Below, piece after piece: positions 46,136-57,659 of a stretch of DNA of 64,000 nucleotides (position 1 is the first letter of the stretch; each line of letters starts with the position of its first letter). Under the pieces are notes generated by a model, which saw nothing but the letters and a program-made list of their open reading frames with translations, searched no databases and was not told where the DNA came from. The stretch is taken from NCBI RefSeq assembly GCF_905115235.1, contig NC_051850.1:6853841-6917840 (forward strand), given 5' to 3'. A program made the translations under genes and the position numbers. The DNA is from Hermetia illucens. Taxonomy: Eukaryota > Arthropoda > Insecta > Diptera > Stratiomyidae.

Positions 46136-48700
46136 TGGTGAATGTCAGAATATCGTCTTCTTTCTCCGATATGGCTTTTCCTGTGCTCTCCCGTTCGGCT
46201 TGAGCCCTAGATGATCTAGGTTCTTCTCCTCAATTGACAACGGATCCACTCCCCTGCTGGATTTTACTCGTTCGTCTTCTATGAGCTCTGCGATTTCTTT
46301 AAGGTTCACGGTATGCTTTCTACTCTCCTTCGAAGTATCTTTCTTCGGTTTCTTCTAGTGGATGAGCACGAGGATGTCATTATTAATGGTCCCCTGGCCC
46401 ATCATGTTATGTAGTGTAAGGTTTTATTCAGGAACACTTCAAGATATTTTCACACGTCCTTTTTCTAAGCCCAAACTGCCACAGGTGCGAACAAGATAAA
46501 TGAAAGCAGAGCAGAAGACATAGAAAATCTGGTTATCAGCTCTTCCCATCTTCTGTAGTACGTGTTTGACCATCATCATTTTCCTCAGCAATATCTATCG
46601 CTCTACTACCCTTCACTGCAGGACAACTTCTATCTACATTTAATTACCAGCGAACACCGCAGCCAGTGTTATATCAAACAATCGAGACAGTTAGTCCAAC
46701 TTATTCCCTCTACAAGCATTTATCTTGTTCTAATATTAAAATCTTATTCCTTGTTTTAGATAAATTCGAACATGTTCTTCTGATTACGATAGCCTGATGT
46801 TGGCTATCTTCGGAGTACCCTCCTTCCCGCAGATGCAGGAAGAATCGAAAGTGTAGTGCTGATACCCTTGCTATTTAGCATGAAAGGAGCGGAACATACT
46901 CTGATTAAACGCAGTATCTAAAGGGAACATTCTAGCCTTATATAGCTGCAGATACGTGTGGATTGCATGGCGTTCTAATTAATTGCGATCAGATGAACTG
47001 CAATGGCCACCTTTATCAAAACACCACATGTTCGAGGTAATGTTTGCTAAGCAAATCTGTCCGATCTTTTAACCGCGAATGGTGTTAGTGGTCAGCGTTT
47101 TGTTTGTAAAGCGAATTAATTCTGTGATGTTTGTTTGGGGAAGGGCTCGATAGCGGGACACTCAGAGATATCAGTTCTAGCTCGATCCAGTGTCGTAGAA
47201 AATTCGACCGAAAAGATATGTTTCCGGGTTGGAGGCGGACCTGTGGATGTACTCGTATGTCCACAAAAGGAGCAATCCCCTAATAGATGAAAACTATCTT
47301 TAGTTCGGGGAAATCGGCAGAAGAGCCTTTACTATTGCACCCAAAAAGGTTCGAATGTTAAGTATCTATCTAATGGCACTCGATCGAATAGACGCATCTA
47401 CCGCTCATAATGCTATCCTTTCCTCATTAGCACTGCAATCAGCGCAAATTTGCCGCATTCATGTATCTATGACTTGACGCATAAACGATAGAGTGTACCA
47501 GCATTAATTGCAGGAAAACGGTAACGAGGCATCACCAACACCAGAAGGTGTTAGTACCCTCGTCTTCCAATAACGTGACACCAAGGTTTGTTACACCTTT
47601 ACGGTGATGAGAAATTTGTTAATTGCTTTTACGTATGACCGAAAAGATAACTTGGTACTTCCAACTGCACTACCCTCCCTGGATCGTCCAGCGCATCCAG
47701 CGGTCAGCATCCGATCGTGTAGATTAAATCATGTCCGCAAAAGATTCACTGGGATTAGTTGGTCTATTGGCGGCGGTCAATGGGATTTTATTGGGAAATC
47801 GAAGCATTCGATCTATGCCCAAAATGGACATGGAAGCACTTTAAAATGGTATTTAACGGTTTTGTGTGTTACCTGGTCGATATGTTGTGGAAATGGTGGA
47901 GTCGTTTGTGTTCCATGGCACTCCTCGGTTTGTTAGATGTTCCTAATTGGACACTTTTATTTGATCTTTGATCTTTCGGGATACGTACATAATATTTCAA
48001 ATGAAGATTGCTTCTGACCTCCATGTTAAGATGCGCGTCCAACTTAAGTGCTTTATGGTCTTCAGAACATAACGGTTTGATGGAATTTTATAGAATTGGG
48101 TGGAAGACAAAACCTGGAGCACACTGGGACGGTCTTGGTATTTTATAAGGGTGATAAATTTGAAGTTATATTGTCAATAAATCGGGGAAACCGAAGAATT
48201 ATGGAAGTTTGCATTTATGGAGATTTGATTGTTTTATCAGCCATTCCTAAGATTATGGGTTTATCAAACTCACCTAAAGTATCTAGAATTATTCTTTATG
48301 AAGTTAGTATCGCATGATAACTTCCTAAAGTCCACCTTTATTGCCCCGAAATTATTTAGGTGCATTAGCATTGGAACAGTAAACAGTTTTACTATCCCAA
48401 AAAAATTAAAGGAAAGCCATATCTGGTAAAGGTACCATGGACGATCCCCAACATCGTTGATCTCTTTCACACCCCATCTAAAAGGAGGAAGACAAAATTG
48501 AGAAATAGATAATTCGGGTCTCTGTATACAAAAAAAAATCTTTGGGAGATATTGAAACTAATCGGTCATGGGTAAAATTAGGACCAACAGGCTGCTGTGG
48601 ATGGACCACCCTCCCCCACTTCAGTAACCACTAGAGGTCGTCCGACTTCCGTCATCCAGAGAGGATGGGCTTAGGGGCAGGATGTCCGCCCAGAGAAGTA
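46136..48700. other. 2.5 kb without supported features
   Basis: Only short frames occur. A 110-codon frame (47604-47936) and a 73-codon frame (48096-48317) show no domain. The latter (KGDKFEVILSINRGNRRIME) has an ordered composition but no family I know. Possibly very old transposon DNA. Confidence 0.4.
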
Positions 48701-48704
48701 AGAT

Positions 48705-51700
48705 AATACTCCGTTGGGAGTTATCACCAGAGGAGGTGAGGATTGCGGGCCCCTCAAAAATGAACACCAATCCAGACTTATTGAAGGAAATCGCGGAACT
48801 GAAATGCGAGAGGGCAGCCATGATACACCAGTTGTAGTGCCAAAAGTAGCTCATCAAGCAGCTTCAACAACAGCTAGCAGCACCGCAGAATACAGTGTGG
48901 GCTGGGTCAGCAGCGGCGCAGGAGCAACAACTCACGGTGCAGCATTACCAACAACAAAACATCAGATACAACAAAAACATCTAGAGGCATGCGATTTGGA
49001 CACAGTGAGACCACGCGCAACATATCCTGGCGTAAACATTGACGAAGGCGACCCCTTCATCTTCGTTCGAAGGAGGGAGCAAATAAACAATAAGGTTAGT
49101 ATTCGGAGTGTTAATGTCCCGAAACGGGCAACCCCTAATCCTTCCCAAGCTCTGCAAACCGGAAAACCACAGGTGGCTGAACTATGGACTCACGTCAGTA
49201 GCTTGCAACGGACCGGTCAGGAGGACAGTATGCCGGAGATGCGGCCAAGTGGGTCATCAAGCGAAGACCTGCAATGAAAGTGAGAGTTGCATTCTCTGCA
49301 GGGATTGTGGCTCATCTGGTGAGAGCGTCGCACACACTGCGGGTTCAGGACGGTGTCTAATCTTCAAATCTTCAGGGCGGAATTGGAAAGGTCTAGCGTG
49401 CGAAAAGCATGATCTGCATTTTATAAATTAACATACATCGGAGTGCAACTGCTCACCATGTTGTTTTCTGTGAATTATATAAAGGAGCACTCAACATCTG
49501 CGAGCCGCTTCGGTCACGTTGCTCCCAGGGCAGAGGTGAAGCAACGTCTGACGATTTGCCTCTGCCCTGGTAAAAAATCGTAAAGCCGCCATCGCCTAAT
49601 TTTTATAAAGTTTGGGTGCTAAGCCCTAAACGGGGGGTCCGTGGACCAAAAACAGAGGGAGTAAGTTGCTCCCCATTTGGTCCGGTCCAGCATAAAATTG
49701 ATGCGGACTTAGGAGTCCACAATTCTCAAAAAAAAAAATACGCTCACCAGTTACTAGCATAGTTCGCTGCGGAAGTAAATGCTGATCTAGTGCTAATTAG
49801 CAAGCAATACTGAAACAAGGACCCACCCTCATGGTATCTCAACTTATCGGGCACTGCTGCCATCTGGGTTCGGGACGACGTTTGACTTCGTGTTCTTGCC
49901 GAAGACCGAGGGAACGAGTTTGTCTGGATCCGGTGTTTAGGGATAACGTTTTTCAGCGTTTACCTGACGCCAAACGAGACGATGCCGGACATTCGGCACC
50001 GGCTTGATGCTCTGGAGGACGCCGTTTTGAGCTCGGAGGGACGAATCCTGGTAGGCGGTGAATTTAATGCGAGGGCCCTTGAATGGGGCATGTCTTAGTC
50101 AGACTCCAGAGGGGAACGGATTCCGGAAATGGCGGCGAGAACCCAGCACGTAGTTTTAAAAACCGGATCCACGCCAACGTTTCTGCGCCCAGGCTGTGAA
50201 GGGAGCATTCCTGACATGACTTTTACGTCGGAATCTCTGGCATCATCGGTGGACGGCTGGCGAGTCCCTAGAAGACTTTTTCGCAAGTGATCACCTTTAC
50301 ATCGCGTTCAAAGTGTTTGACGCTACTTGCAGGCAAGAACAAACACGACGCTCCCCCTGCCTGTGGAATGTCACGAGGGTGAACATCGGGAAGTTCGTCG
50401 AAGCTCTTGGAGCAGGGCCGCGCTGGAGGGCGGTCCGGGGGATGCTAATGTCGCAGCTGACACCGTCGTAAATTCAGTAATGAACCTGATAACGACGGCA
50501 TGTGAGGCGCGACAAGCCTTCTATGAACCGGTGGACGGCAGGAGTCGCCGACCTAAGGAGGGAGTGTCATAAGCTCCGCCGTTTGGCACAACGTTTCTCC
50601 GCCAACGAAGAGGCATGTGCCATAAAGCCACAGTATAGATCAACAAAAAGGAATCTCCGACGTGCTATAAATAAAAGCAAAGCCCGCGGCTGGCAGAAGC
50701 TTGTCAACGAAGTGAATGAGGGCCCGTGAGGACTTGGTTATAAACTTATCACCCGAAAAATCGGGGTTCTGCCGACCAGATGGATCGCATTGTGCGGGCA
50801 TTGTTCCCCAAACACCCTGTACGGGTTGATGTCAATAGCGTGGAAAGCGTCGTTGATTGCCCCCCTTTCACAATGAGAGAGCTCGCAGAAACGGTTCTCA
50901 CTATCAAAAACAAGAAAGCGCCAAGCCTGGTGGTATCCCGGCGGAAGTTTACAAACTGGTGTCCAAAATTGCTGCCTGAGGCGTTCAACGCTTATTTGAA
51001 TGAGGGTATTTTCCTTTGTAGCTAGAAAGTGATCAGACTCGCGCTGATCAACAAGGGTAAAGGAGACCCGGAGCTGCCGTCTGCATACCGAGTGCTGTGT
51101 ATGCTTGACAAGGAGTAGACTCACTGAAGCAATCCGCGGTGCCGGGAACTTATCCCCAAGAAAGTTCGGGTTCAGAACCTGGAGATCCACAGTGGATGCT
51201 GTTATGCAGGTCGTAGATACGATTCATCGAGCTGAGGCACACAGCGGCGGATCTCGATGGACAGTACTCCTCACAGATGTCAGAAATGCCTTTAATTCCG
51301 TAAGATAGACAGATAGGTTAGAAAATTCATTTCACGTACCAAGCTACCTCTTGCGGATATTGAGCGATTACCTAAAAGACCGCTCCCTGCTCTTTGAGAT
51401 GCTAAAGAACATCCATCCTAGGGTCGGACCTCTGGAACGCTTCATATGATAGTCTGCTGAGATATGCGCTAAGAGTCACGCCTGGTCGGTTCTGCAGACG
51501 AGGTTGCGGCACTTGTTGCCGGACGCATTGTTGAAGGCGTAAAGCAGACTTGACATATTGATGCGACGGGTAAGCGGATGGATGACTGCTCACGGTTTCA
51601 GCCTTGCGCTGGAAAAGACCGAAGTAGTCATCTTGACCAGAAGGAGAATCCGGACCCTGCGTCCCATATCGATTGGAGAGTTGGTGCGGAGGTATGGGCT

Positions 51701-52480
51701 GATGCCCTTGACAAGGAGGTGCATCGTAAGCGCCTTGCTCAAGTGCAGAAGCGGAGAGTTTTGAGAGTGGCGTCTGCTTATCGCACCGTCTCCGAATCGG
51801 CTGTGATAGTGATCACGGGAGTGATCCCCGTTGCTCTCCTTGCCAAAGAGCGCAAAGCTATCTACCGCCGTAAGGGCAAGAACTTAAGAGAGGCGGTTGC
51901 CAGCGAAGAACATCAACGCACCCTTACCGAGTGGCAACTTTCTTAGCAAAATGAGCCAAGGGGCAGAAGGACTGAGTGGCTCATTGACAATTTAGACCCG
52001 TGGTTGAACCGAACGTACGGTGAGATTGATTACTTCCTTACCCAATTTCTAAGCGGGGATGGAAGTTTTCAGTCTTATTTGCACACGATTGGGACGGCAC
52101 GATCTTCTGATTGTGTGTTTTGCAATGGAGTGGCGCACGACGCTGAACATACCTTTTTCTCTTGCGAGGGGTGAGACGGCTTTCGTCAGCAGCTTTATGA
52201 ACTCGACCGGCGGAGGAATCGGATGGTAAGGGGTTCCCTGAACTGACAACTCCCTTCCTCCCCTCCCCTCCCGTTGGCGAAAAGGATTCCCTGACTTGAA
52301 GACTCCCAAAGCCGGGAGAGCGGGAGGGCTAGCCCGAAGTAAGGTATGAAACAGTTCCAGGCTAGTTCCCTGACGACGGGGAGTGTTTAGTTAGTAGCCC
52401 GACAGTATACTGTTGCTGAAGTGCACCTACCCTACTCCCAGAAACAAAAAACCGGAAAAGCAAAAAACAACAACAAAATG
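48705..52480 (+). mobile_element. R1-like LINE, full-span but inactive
   Basis: ORF1: Gln-rich N-terminal part (48850-48990) and zinc knuckles CRRCGQVGHQAKTCNESESC then CRDCGSSGESVAHTAGSGRC (49230-49360). A nested repeat sits at 49459-49741. Endonuclease at ~49760-50290 has ILVGGEFNARALEWGM (50046-50093). RT linker 50330-50740 (RAINKSKARGWQKLVNEVNE). RT from 50780 has KNKKAPS, KFGFRTWRSTVDAV and LLTDVRNAFNSV, but the catalytic box reads LVGSADEVAALVAG instead of FADD (51475-51515). The thumb is MTAHGFSLALEK, the C-terminal domain VASAYRTVSESAVIVITGVI, and the zinc motif CVFCNGVAHDAEHTFFSC (52108-52161). The A-rich tail ends near 52480. About eight or more frame interruptions. Confidence 0.8.
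49459..49741 (+). mobile_element. Nested short repeat with strong hairpin, copy 1
   Basis: About 283 bp inside the R1-like LINE, flanked by GCTCACCA at 49451-49458 and 49742-49749 (8-bp duplication; the other LINE copy at 4400 is uninterrupted here). It contains a perfect 12-bp stem, CCAGGGCAGAGG (49525-49536) with its complement at 49559-49570 and a 22-nt loop, then a palindromic GGGGTCCGTGGACC. The 3' part is GGTCCGGTCCAGC...GATGCGGACTTAGGAGTCCAC, followed by A-run TAC. The 3' part equals one terminal inverted repeat of the copy at 56713-56995. Confidence 0.6.
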
Positions 52481-52544
52481 ACAAAGACTAAGGGATTAAA
52501 AGCGTCCCCTAAAAGCATGAGGGCGGATAGGACCTTCATATTCA

Positions 52545-53370
52545 GCGGAAGAACACGACAGGGTCTTTGCACTCCTGAAAGAGCAAAGGCTTAGCACCAC
52601 TACACAAGGACCCCTTCCTTCGTACCCAGTCACTCATTATCCGCATACTCCACAGGAAAACGGACCCTGCGGAAATTAAAGCCGAACACCCCGAGTTCCA
52701 GCTGCAAACGGTCGCGAATCTGATCATGCGCAGAGATAAAGCTCTGCACAGTAAAACCCCAACCTTACCGATTAAGTCGCAATCAGGACTATCATCACAA
52801 CTTTCGCCTCTTAAGAGCTCAGCGTGGTGATGAAGGTAAAATACATACATCCAAGTAACCTCGGAAAAGGTTAGATGTTTTGAAGAGGTGCAGTATTTTG
52901 ACTGTCAAAATATTAGGAACATAGCCCCAAATTGTATAGTTGTGCACAGGTGTGTCAAGCGCACAGAAACCCATCCTCGCGGGAAATGCGCAAGACCGTC
53001 AACCGAAAGGACGCTTTGCTGCTACTGCCCAGGCAGCCTACAAAGAAATGGTAGCTAGGAAGGAAGCTGTTAAATTGAAAAGAGTGAACGAAAGCTTCCG
53101 AGGACGCTGTCGTCAAAAACCTTGGCTAGCCCTGGCGTATCATACGCACAAGCTGTCGAAAACTCCTTGCTAAGGGTGGCAGCCCAACCTGCTCTCAACT
53201 CCCCACCAAACGCATTCCGCGAATTGGAACAATCCCATTCAAAGTTCTAAGGACGTAGTGCAGTCGGTATGCCAAAACTACTCCCTTCAAATCCAACAAG
53301 AAAGCCTTTTGCTGCTTTCTTTACTTTGTGAACGCCAACATGGGTGATATCTGGCACCATGCACAGGAAC
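52545..53370 (+). mobile_element. Jockey-like LINE ORF1 remnant
   Basis: Reading plus-strand frames gives IKAEHPEFQLQTV (52675-52715), then a zinc-knuckle region FDCQNIRNIAPNC, HRCVKRTETHPRGKCARPST and TLCCYC (52900-53030), then GVSYAQAVENSLLRV (53135-53175). This is the knuckle-to-YAQAV order of Jockey-clade ORF1. No ORF2 follows. At least two frames are used. Confidence 0.5.
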
Positions 53371-53898
53371 ATCTTGACAGCTTTCCACCTAGATGAAGTG
53401 GATTACGACGAATAGCCTCCGGCCTATCTCACAAATGAAGGACAATTTAATATCGAGGGATTTCAGAACGAAAACTGGCATCAAAGAAACCTCACTTCAG
53501 TACGATGACGACAAATCTAAAGCAAGCCACAGTGAAACTAATTTTGGGCGAAATTGACACCAAGGACAATGATGATATATATAGAATGGCACCACTAACC
53601 TAGGGAGGCCTAAGGAGGCCTAGAGGTGATAGATGTCGTTAGATGGGAGACCAGAACCCTTTTTGAAATGAAGCTTCCTCTAAATGGAAGATGGTGTAAT
53701 GGACTTTGTTGTCTGTGGATGCGCAGGGAAAAATTTGAAGTTTGGGCTGAGGAAGATATCCCATATCGTGACTCTACAGATAATGCCAGAATTAGACCGC
53801 TATGACTTATTTGTCATTCATTCAACTTGAAAGTCACCGTTTGCTTTCATCAGCATTACCTAAAACGTCATAGATCCTGTAAAACATATTTCGCAAAA
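53371..53898. other. Upstream region of the pyruvate kinase-like gene, nothing specific seen
   Basis: No TATA box, initiator or repeat that I can support. The reading frame of the gene continues upstream of its first ATG to about 53827 without another ATG. Confidence 0.4.
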
Positions 53899-56055
53899 AT
53901 GGACGTCCAGAGACTATCGCCACAAGTATCCACGTACCTGATTGCCGAGAAAGCCAACGAAAATGATCCCATGAGACGATTCGATTCAGACTCGATTGCG
54001 ATGATCCCCACGTCCCAACGTGATTTCAAGATGATCTTCATGAGTGCCTCCTATTCAAATAGAAACCCCTCGAACGATTTCCGAACACAAAACGCAACAA
54101 TAGCCAGTGTCCAGTTGTCCTGCCGAACGCTTCAGACAGCCCGTGTGACAGCGTCCTTGAGGAAGGCTTTGAGTTCGATGAAAATTCACTCATGGAAGAC
54201 AGACTACGCGCTGAAGGATGTTTCCTCAGTACCAATTGACACTGCTGATAATATGTTCGAGAAAGTTGAATCTAAGCAAGTGGCGTGGTATCAGGAGTTC
54301 AGCAGCGTTGGGCCCATTTTGAACGACAAGGATATCTTTTTGTATAATAAATTGTTAGCGAAAATCAGAATTGACGACAGTTTGAATGATATGTTGGGAC
54401 TGATGTGTGAGTACCCGTTATCCTAGAATCTTTTTCGATTGACACCTCACCTCTACTTACTTACCTATTTTCAGTACATGGGGTTTCTTTATTCTGTTAC
54501 AACATGCAATACGGAACTACCGATGATCACATGAATCTATGGAATCGGATTTCTCAAGCCAGGAGGTTTGCATCACATGTGAAGGATATCCCTTTCGTAT
54601 TCGCCCTAATACCCGAGATAAGCTACCGCGAACCAATGACGGGAAAGCTGAAAAGAGGAATAGGTTCAATCGTCCTGACAACAGGGACAAAAGTTATCGT
54701 AACGACTGATCGATCTTATGCCAAACGTTGCTCTAAGAAGGTAAGTAAGGACATGGTCCTATAAAACCACTAATCCGGGAATCACTCAAATCAATGTTAC
54801 AGCCTTGATGTCGCTAATCTAGGGTACTCCTTCAATATGTTGTTGATTGTATAGTTTGACCAGAATATCCTTCAACTCATTACAGGTCATCTACATAAAC
54901 TTCCGCCACCAACTAGCAAGCCTTCGACCACCCGATACAATCCAAATCGGAGAAGTCAGCTTACGTGTACGGAAAGTCATCAAATTATCCTTGGAGTGTG
55001 ATGTCCTTATGGGCGGCAAAATCCTACCGAAAACGGAAGTTCACCTTCCGGCCCATGTGAGGCCTGATTTAAGCCGACCGTCCCGTGAGGAGTTAGAGGA
55101 TCTAACATTTTTGATAGGGAATGGGATCAACTGCATGATTTTGCCAATAGCCGGGAATGAATCCTACTTAGGCTCTATTAAAACCGCCTTGCATCTGTTT
55201 GAGTTTGATGAAATGCACATCCTGGCGCGTGTACGAGAAATGGAATTATTGGAAGATGAGCACGCCAAGTGGATTGCAGCCAACTATGAAGGTGTTATAT
55301 TGATCACGGGATCATGCCCATGCTCCGAAATTCCACTCCATGAGAAGGTGAAGAACTTCATGAAAGTGATGTATGACATGCAGAAGCCAATTATCCTGCA
55401 GTGCATTCATAATAAGAGCTGCAGTAAAGGGGTCCAATTCGATTGCAGGAATCTAGATTTTGACTATTTTTTCTATTATCCAGATGGGTATTACCTTTCG
55501 GACTGTGAAAGCACTCCGCATCTTCAACTAGTTCAGCGATCAGTTCAAAGCGATACCATCAAGATAATCGAGGACATAGCACAACAAAAGCTAAGTGAGC
55601 CCTTTGTCGACAAATCCTTCAGCGGAAGTGACAGCATGGCCCGAGTTATAGCCAAGGCTTCCTACGAATTCAATGCAAAAGCCATCCTGATCTGTTCATC
55701 CACTGGACGAATGGCTATGAAAGTCTCCCACTTCCGACCTAAATGTCCGATTATAGTACTTACGAAGAATCAACGAGTAACTCGATATTTGAAGGTTTTC
55801 TACAATATAAGGATCGCCTTCTACGTAGAAATGGCCGAAGCGAAAAATTTGAGCCGTTCGGACCTTTTGGTGGCTCGATTGCTTCACGGACTTGTACACG
55901 GATTATCGTTGCACATTTTCGAACATGATGACGTTATTATTTTTTGCTATAAGGACCCTGCTGATGTTGCCTTTGCAAATGTAATGATCCCGTTTCAAGT
56001 AGATGCTAAAACGGTTCGGGGACATTTTGAATCTCTTGAGGCGAAAACGAAGTAG
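53899..56055 (+). CDS. Diverged pyruvate kinase paralog, probable pseudoenzyme
   Basis: Three exons, 53899-54406, 54475-54740 and 54886-56055, with introns of 68 and 145 bp (GTGAGT...TTTTCAG; GTAAGT...ATTACAG), giving 647 aa; ordinary pyruvate kinases have about 530. The start ATG has a good AAAAATGG context and is the first in frame. Residues 1-~125 are an extra N-terminal region without known domain. The pyruvate kinase fold follows: barrel start (~130-215), B domain (~220-315, with CSKKVIYINFRHQLASL and GEVSLRV), barrel second half (~316-500) and C-terminal domain (~500-647, with ILICSSTGRMAMKVSHFRPK). Positions equivalent to human PKM Arg73, Ser77, Asp113, Lys270, Glu272, Asp296 and Thr328 read Cys177, Gln181, Ile215, Arg373, Arg375, Cys402 and Cys431; only Asn75 (Asn179) is kept. 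Pyruvate kinase activity is therefore unlikely. Flies have several diverged, often testis-expressed, pyruvate kinase paralogs; that link is inference. Confidence 0.9.
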
Positions 56056-56100
56056 TGTTTGAATTTGTCGTGGAGTATTTTTGAAATTTGTTATTTGTCC

Positions 56101-56106
56101 AATAAA
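56101..56106 (+). promoter_or_regulatory. Polyadenylation signal of the pyruvate kinase-like gene
   Basis: AATAAA 46 bp after the stop codon. Confidence 0.65.
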
Positions 56107-56214
56107 TGATGATGTAGCAGAATCAAGTACTGTATGAAAGGTACTCATTTTCCCAATGTCATTTACGCACAAAATGTCGGGCTTCCGCAACGATACATCG
56201 TCGAACTACCAACT

Positions 56215-56695
56215 AAATACTTCCCCATCGTCAGAGAGCTGGAGCTGGAATCGTCTGTCAGATTTCTTCGGGCTAGCACCTTCAAATTAGGGAATTCCTC
56301 TCACCAATGGGGGAGAGGAGGAAAGAAACTATTAGCTCAAGGATCCCCCTGCCATCCGGCCCTTCTACCAGTCGGGCTCTATCTTCTTTGCAAGGAGAAG
56401 AACCCAAACGTAATGCGCAACACTTCTCCACATGTCAGTGCTCCTCAGCATCTCCTCGACAATGTTGTCTGGAGAGACATCCCCTGTGTTTAAAAAGAGG
56501 TGCAGACGAATCCCATCCCAGCTTCCACAAGAAAAAAAGGGTGTGGTAGACGTCGTCCACAACTCCATTGCAAAACACACAATCCGAAGATCATGACTTT
56601 CCAATCTTATACAGGTAAGACTGTTTACGTCCATGTCCGCATAAAGATTGGGTAAGGAAATTGTCAGTCTCACCATGCTTCCAGCCACGCACTTA
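56215..56695 (-). mobile_element. R1-like LINE 3' end
   Basis: Minus strand reads FLNTGDVSPDNIVEEMLRST and SVAHYVWVLLLAKKIE (56500-56365), followed by a 3' UTR that matches the ends of the 3.5 and 48.7 kb copies (CCATTGGTGAGAGGAATTCC). It begins 160 bp past the end of the pyruvate kinase-like gene. Confidence 0.72.
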
Positions 56696-56712
56696 TTTTT
56701 TTTTTGTTGGAA

Positions 56713-56995
56713 TTGAGGAGTCGTAAGTGCGTATCCACTTATCGGACCGGAACAAATGGAGCGACTAGCCCCACTTTTGTGGGGGCAGAGGCAGAGGTGA
56801 GGCAGGGTCTGATGAGTTGTCTCTGCCCTGGTAAGAAACCGTAGTTGTCTTTGTCCCTCTTTTCATTTTTGAACTTTTTTGTTGTTAACCCAAAAAGAGG
56901 AGTCCGTGGGCCACAAAGAGTGAGAGCTAGTTGCTCTTAATTTGATCCGGTCCGACATCAAGTGGATGCGGACTTAGGACTCCTCAGTCCTTTAA
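56713..56995. mobile_element. Short repeat with long terminal inverted repeats, copy 2 (MITE-like)
   Basis: Left end TTGAGGAGTCGTAAGTGCG continues ATCCACTT...TCGGACCGGA...CAAAT...GAGCGACTAG. The right end, read in reverse complement, repeats this over ~60 bp with few changes (TGAGGAGTCCTAAGTCCG, ATCCACTT, TCGGACCGGA, CAAAT, GAGCAACTAG). The centre holds an imperfect GGCAGAGG/CCTCTGCC hairpin as in copy 1. Non-coding, ~283 bp. It lies between two pieces of an inverted R1-like LINE. Confidence 0.6.
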
Positions 56996-57084
56996 CAAAA
57001 AAATTGTCTAGTTTCGATCAAGTTTTGGTCCGGAATGTGAGCGGATTTATGTTGAATATAATTTGTACCCTTATTGTATTTTAG

Positions 57085-57190
57085 GAATAGCCGCTTCGAT
57101 CAGGCTGCTCCCAGGACAGAGGTGAGGCAGGGTCTAATGAGTTGCTTTTGCCCTGGTACGAAACCATAGCCATCTTCATCCCTCTTGTCA
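57085..57190. mobile_element. Short hairpin repeat, truncated copy 3
   Basis: AGCCGCTTCGATCAGGCTGCTCCCAGG-like head (as in copy 1) and the CAGAGGTGAGGCAGGGTCTAAT hairpin region are present; the right half with the inverted repeat is missing. Confidence 0.5.
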
Positions 57191-57191
57191 C

Positions 57192-57655
57192 GCACCTATG
57201 TTGCCAATGAGCAGCACCAACCACCTCCCTTGCTCTTGTATATAACTTATCGTCGCCTTTCCGTTCGGTAATCAGTACAAGCCTCGAGACCGTCCAACAA
57301 GATGGGAAAATGCCTTCTTTCAGGCAAGCGAAGAAAGCGCTGAGCGTTAATTCTGGCTGATGTTGAAACACTAGTTTGTATACCTCTGCTGGGATATCGT
57401 CGGCTCCTGGCGCCTTCTTGTTTTTCATAGAGAGGACTTCCTGCTCCAATTCTTTTGCAGGGAAAAGTGGGCTGTCCTCGATGCTTTCCGCGTGGAGGTT
57501 ATCATCATATCAAGGAGTGCGTCGGAAATAGTGCCCGTACAATGCTCGGCCTTAAGTAAACAGGGTATCCGTAAAGCCTCGATTTTGGGTTACTACTTTG
57601 TAACCGAGTCCCCACAGGTCCTCATTCACCTCGTCGACCGAGTCGTGTCAGCAAT
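57192..57655 (-). mobile_element. R1-like LINE fragment, linker and RT start
   Basis: Minus strand 57449-57250 reads EQEVLSMKNKKAPGADDIPA and EVYKLVFQHQPELTLSAFFA, then CLKEGIFPSCW. Upstream (57655-57490) another frame shows the linker VNEDLWG...LGYKVV-like block. Same family as the 48.7 kb copy. Together with 56215-56695 it is one element with its RT core replaced by the hairpin repeats or deleted. Confidence 0.7.
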
Positions 57656-57659
57656 GTCT

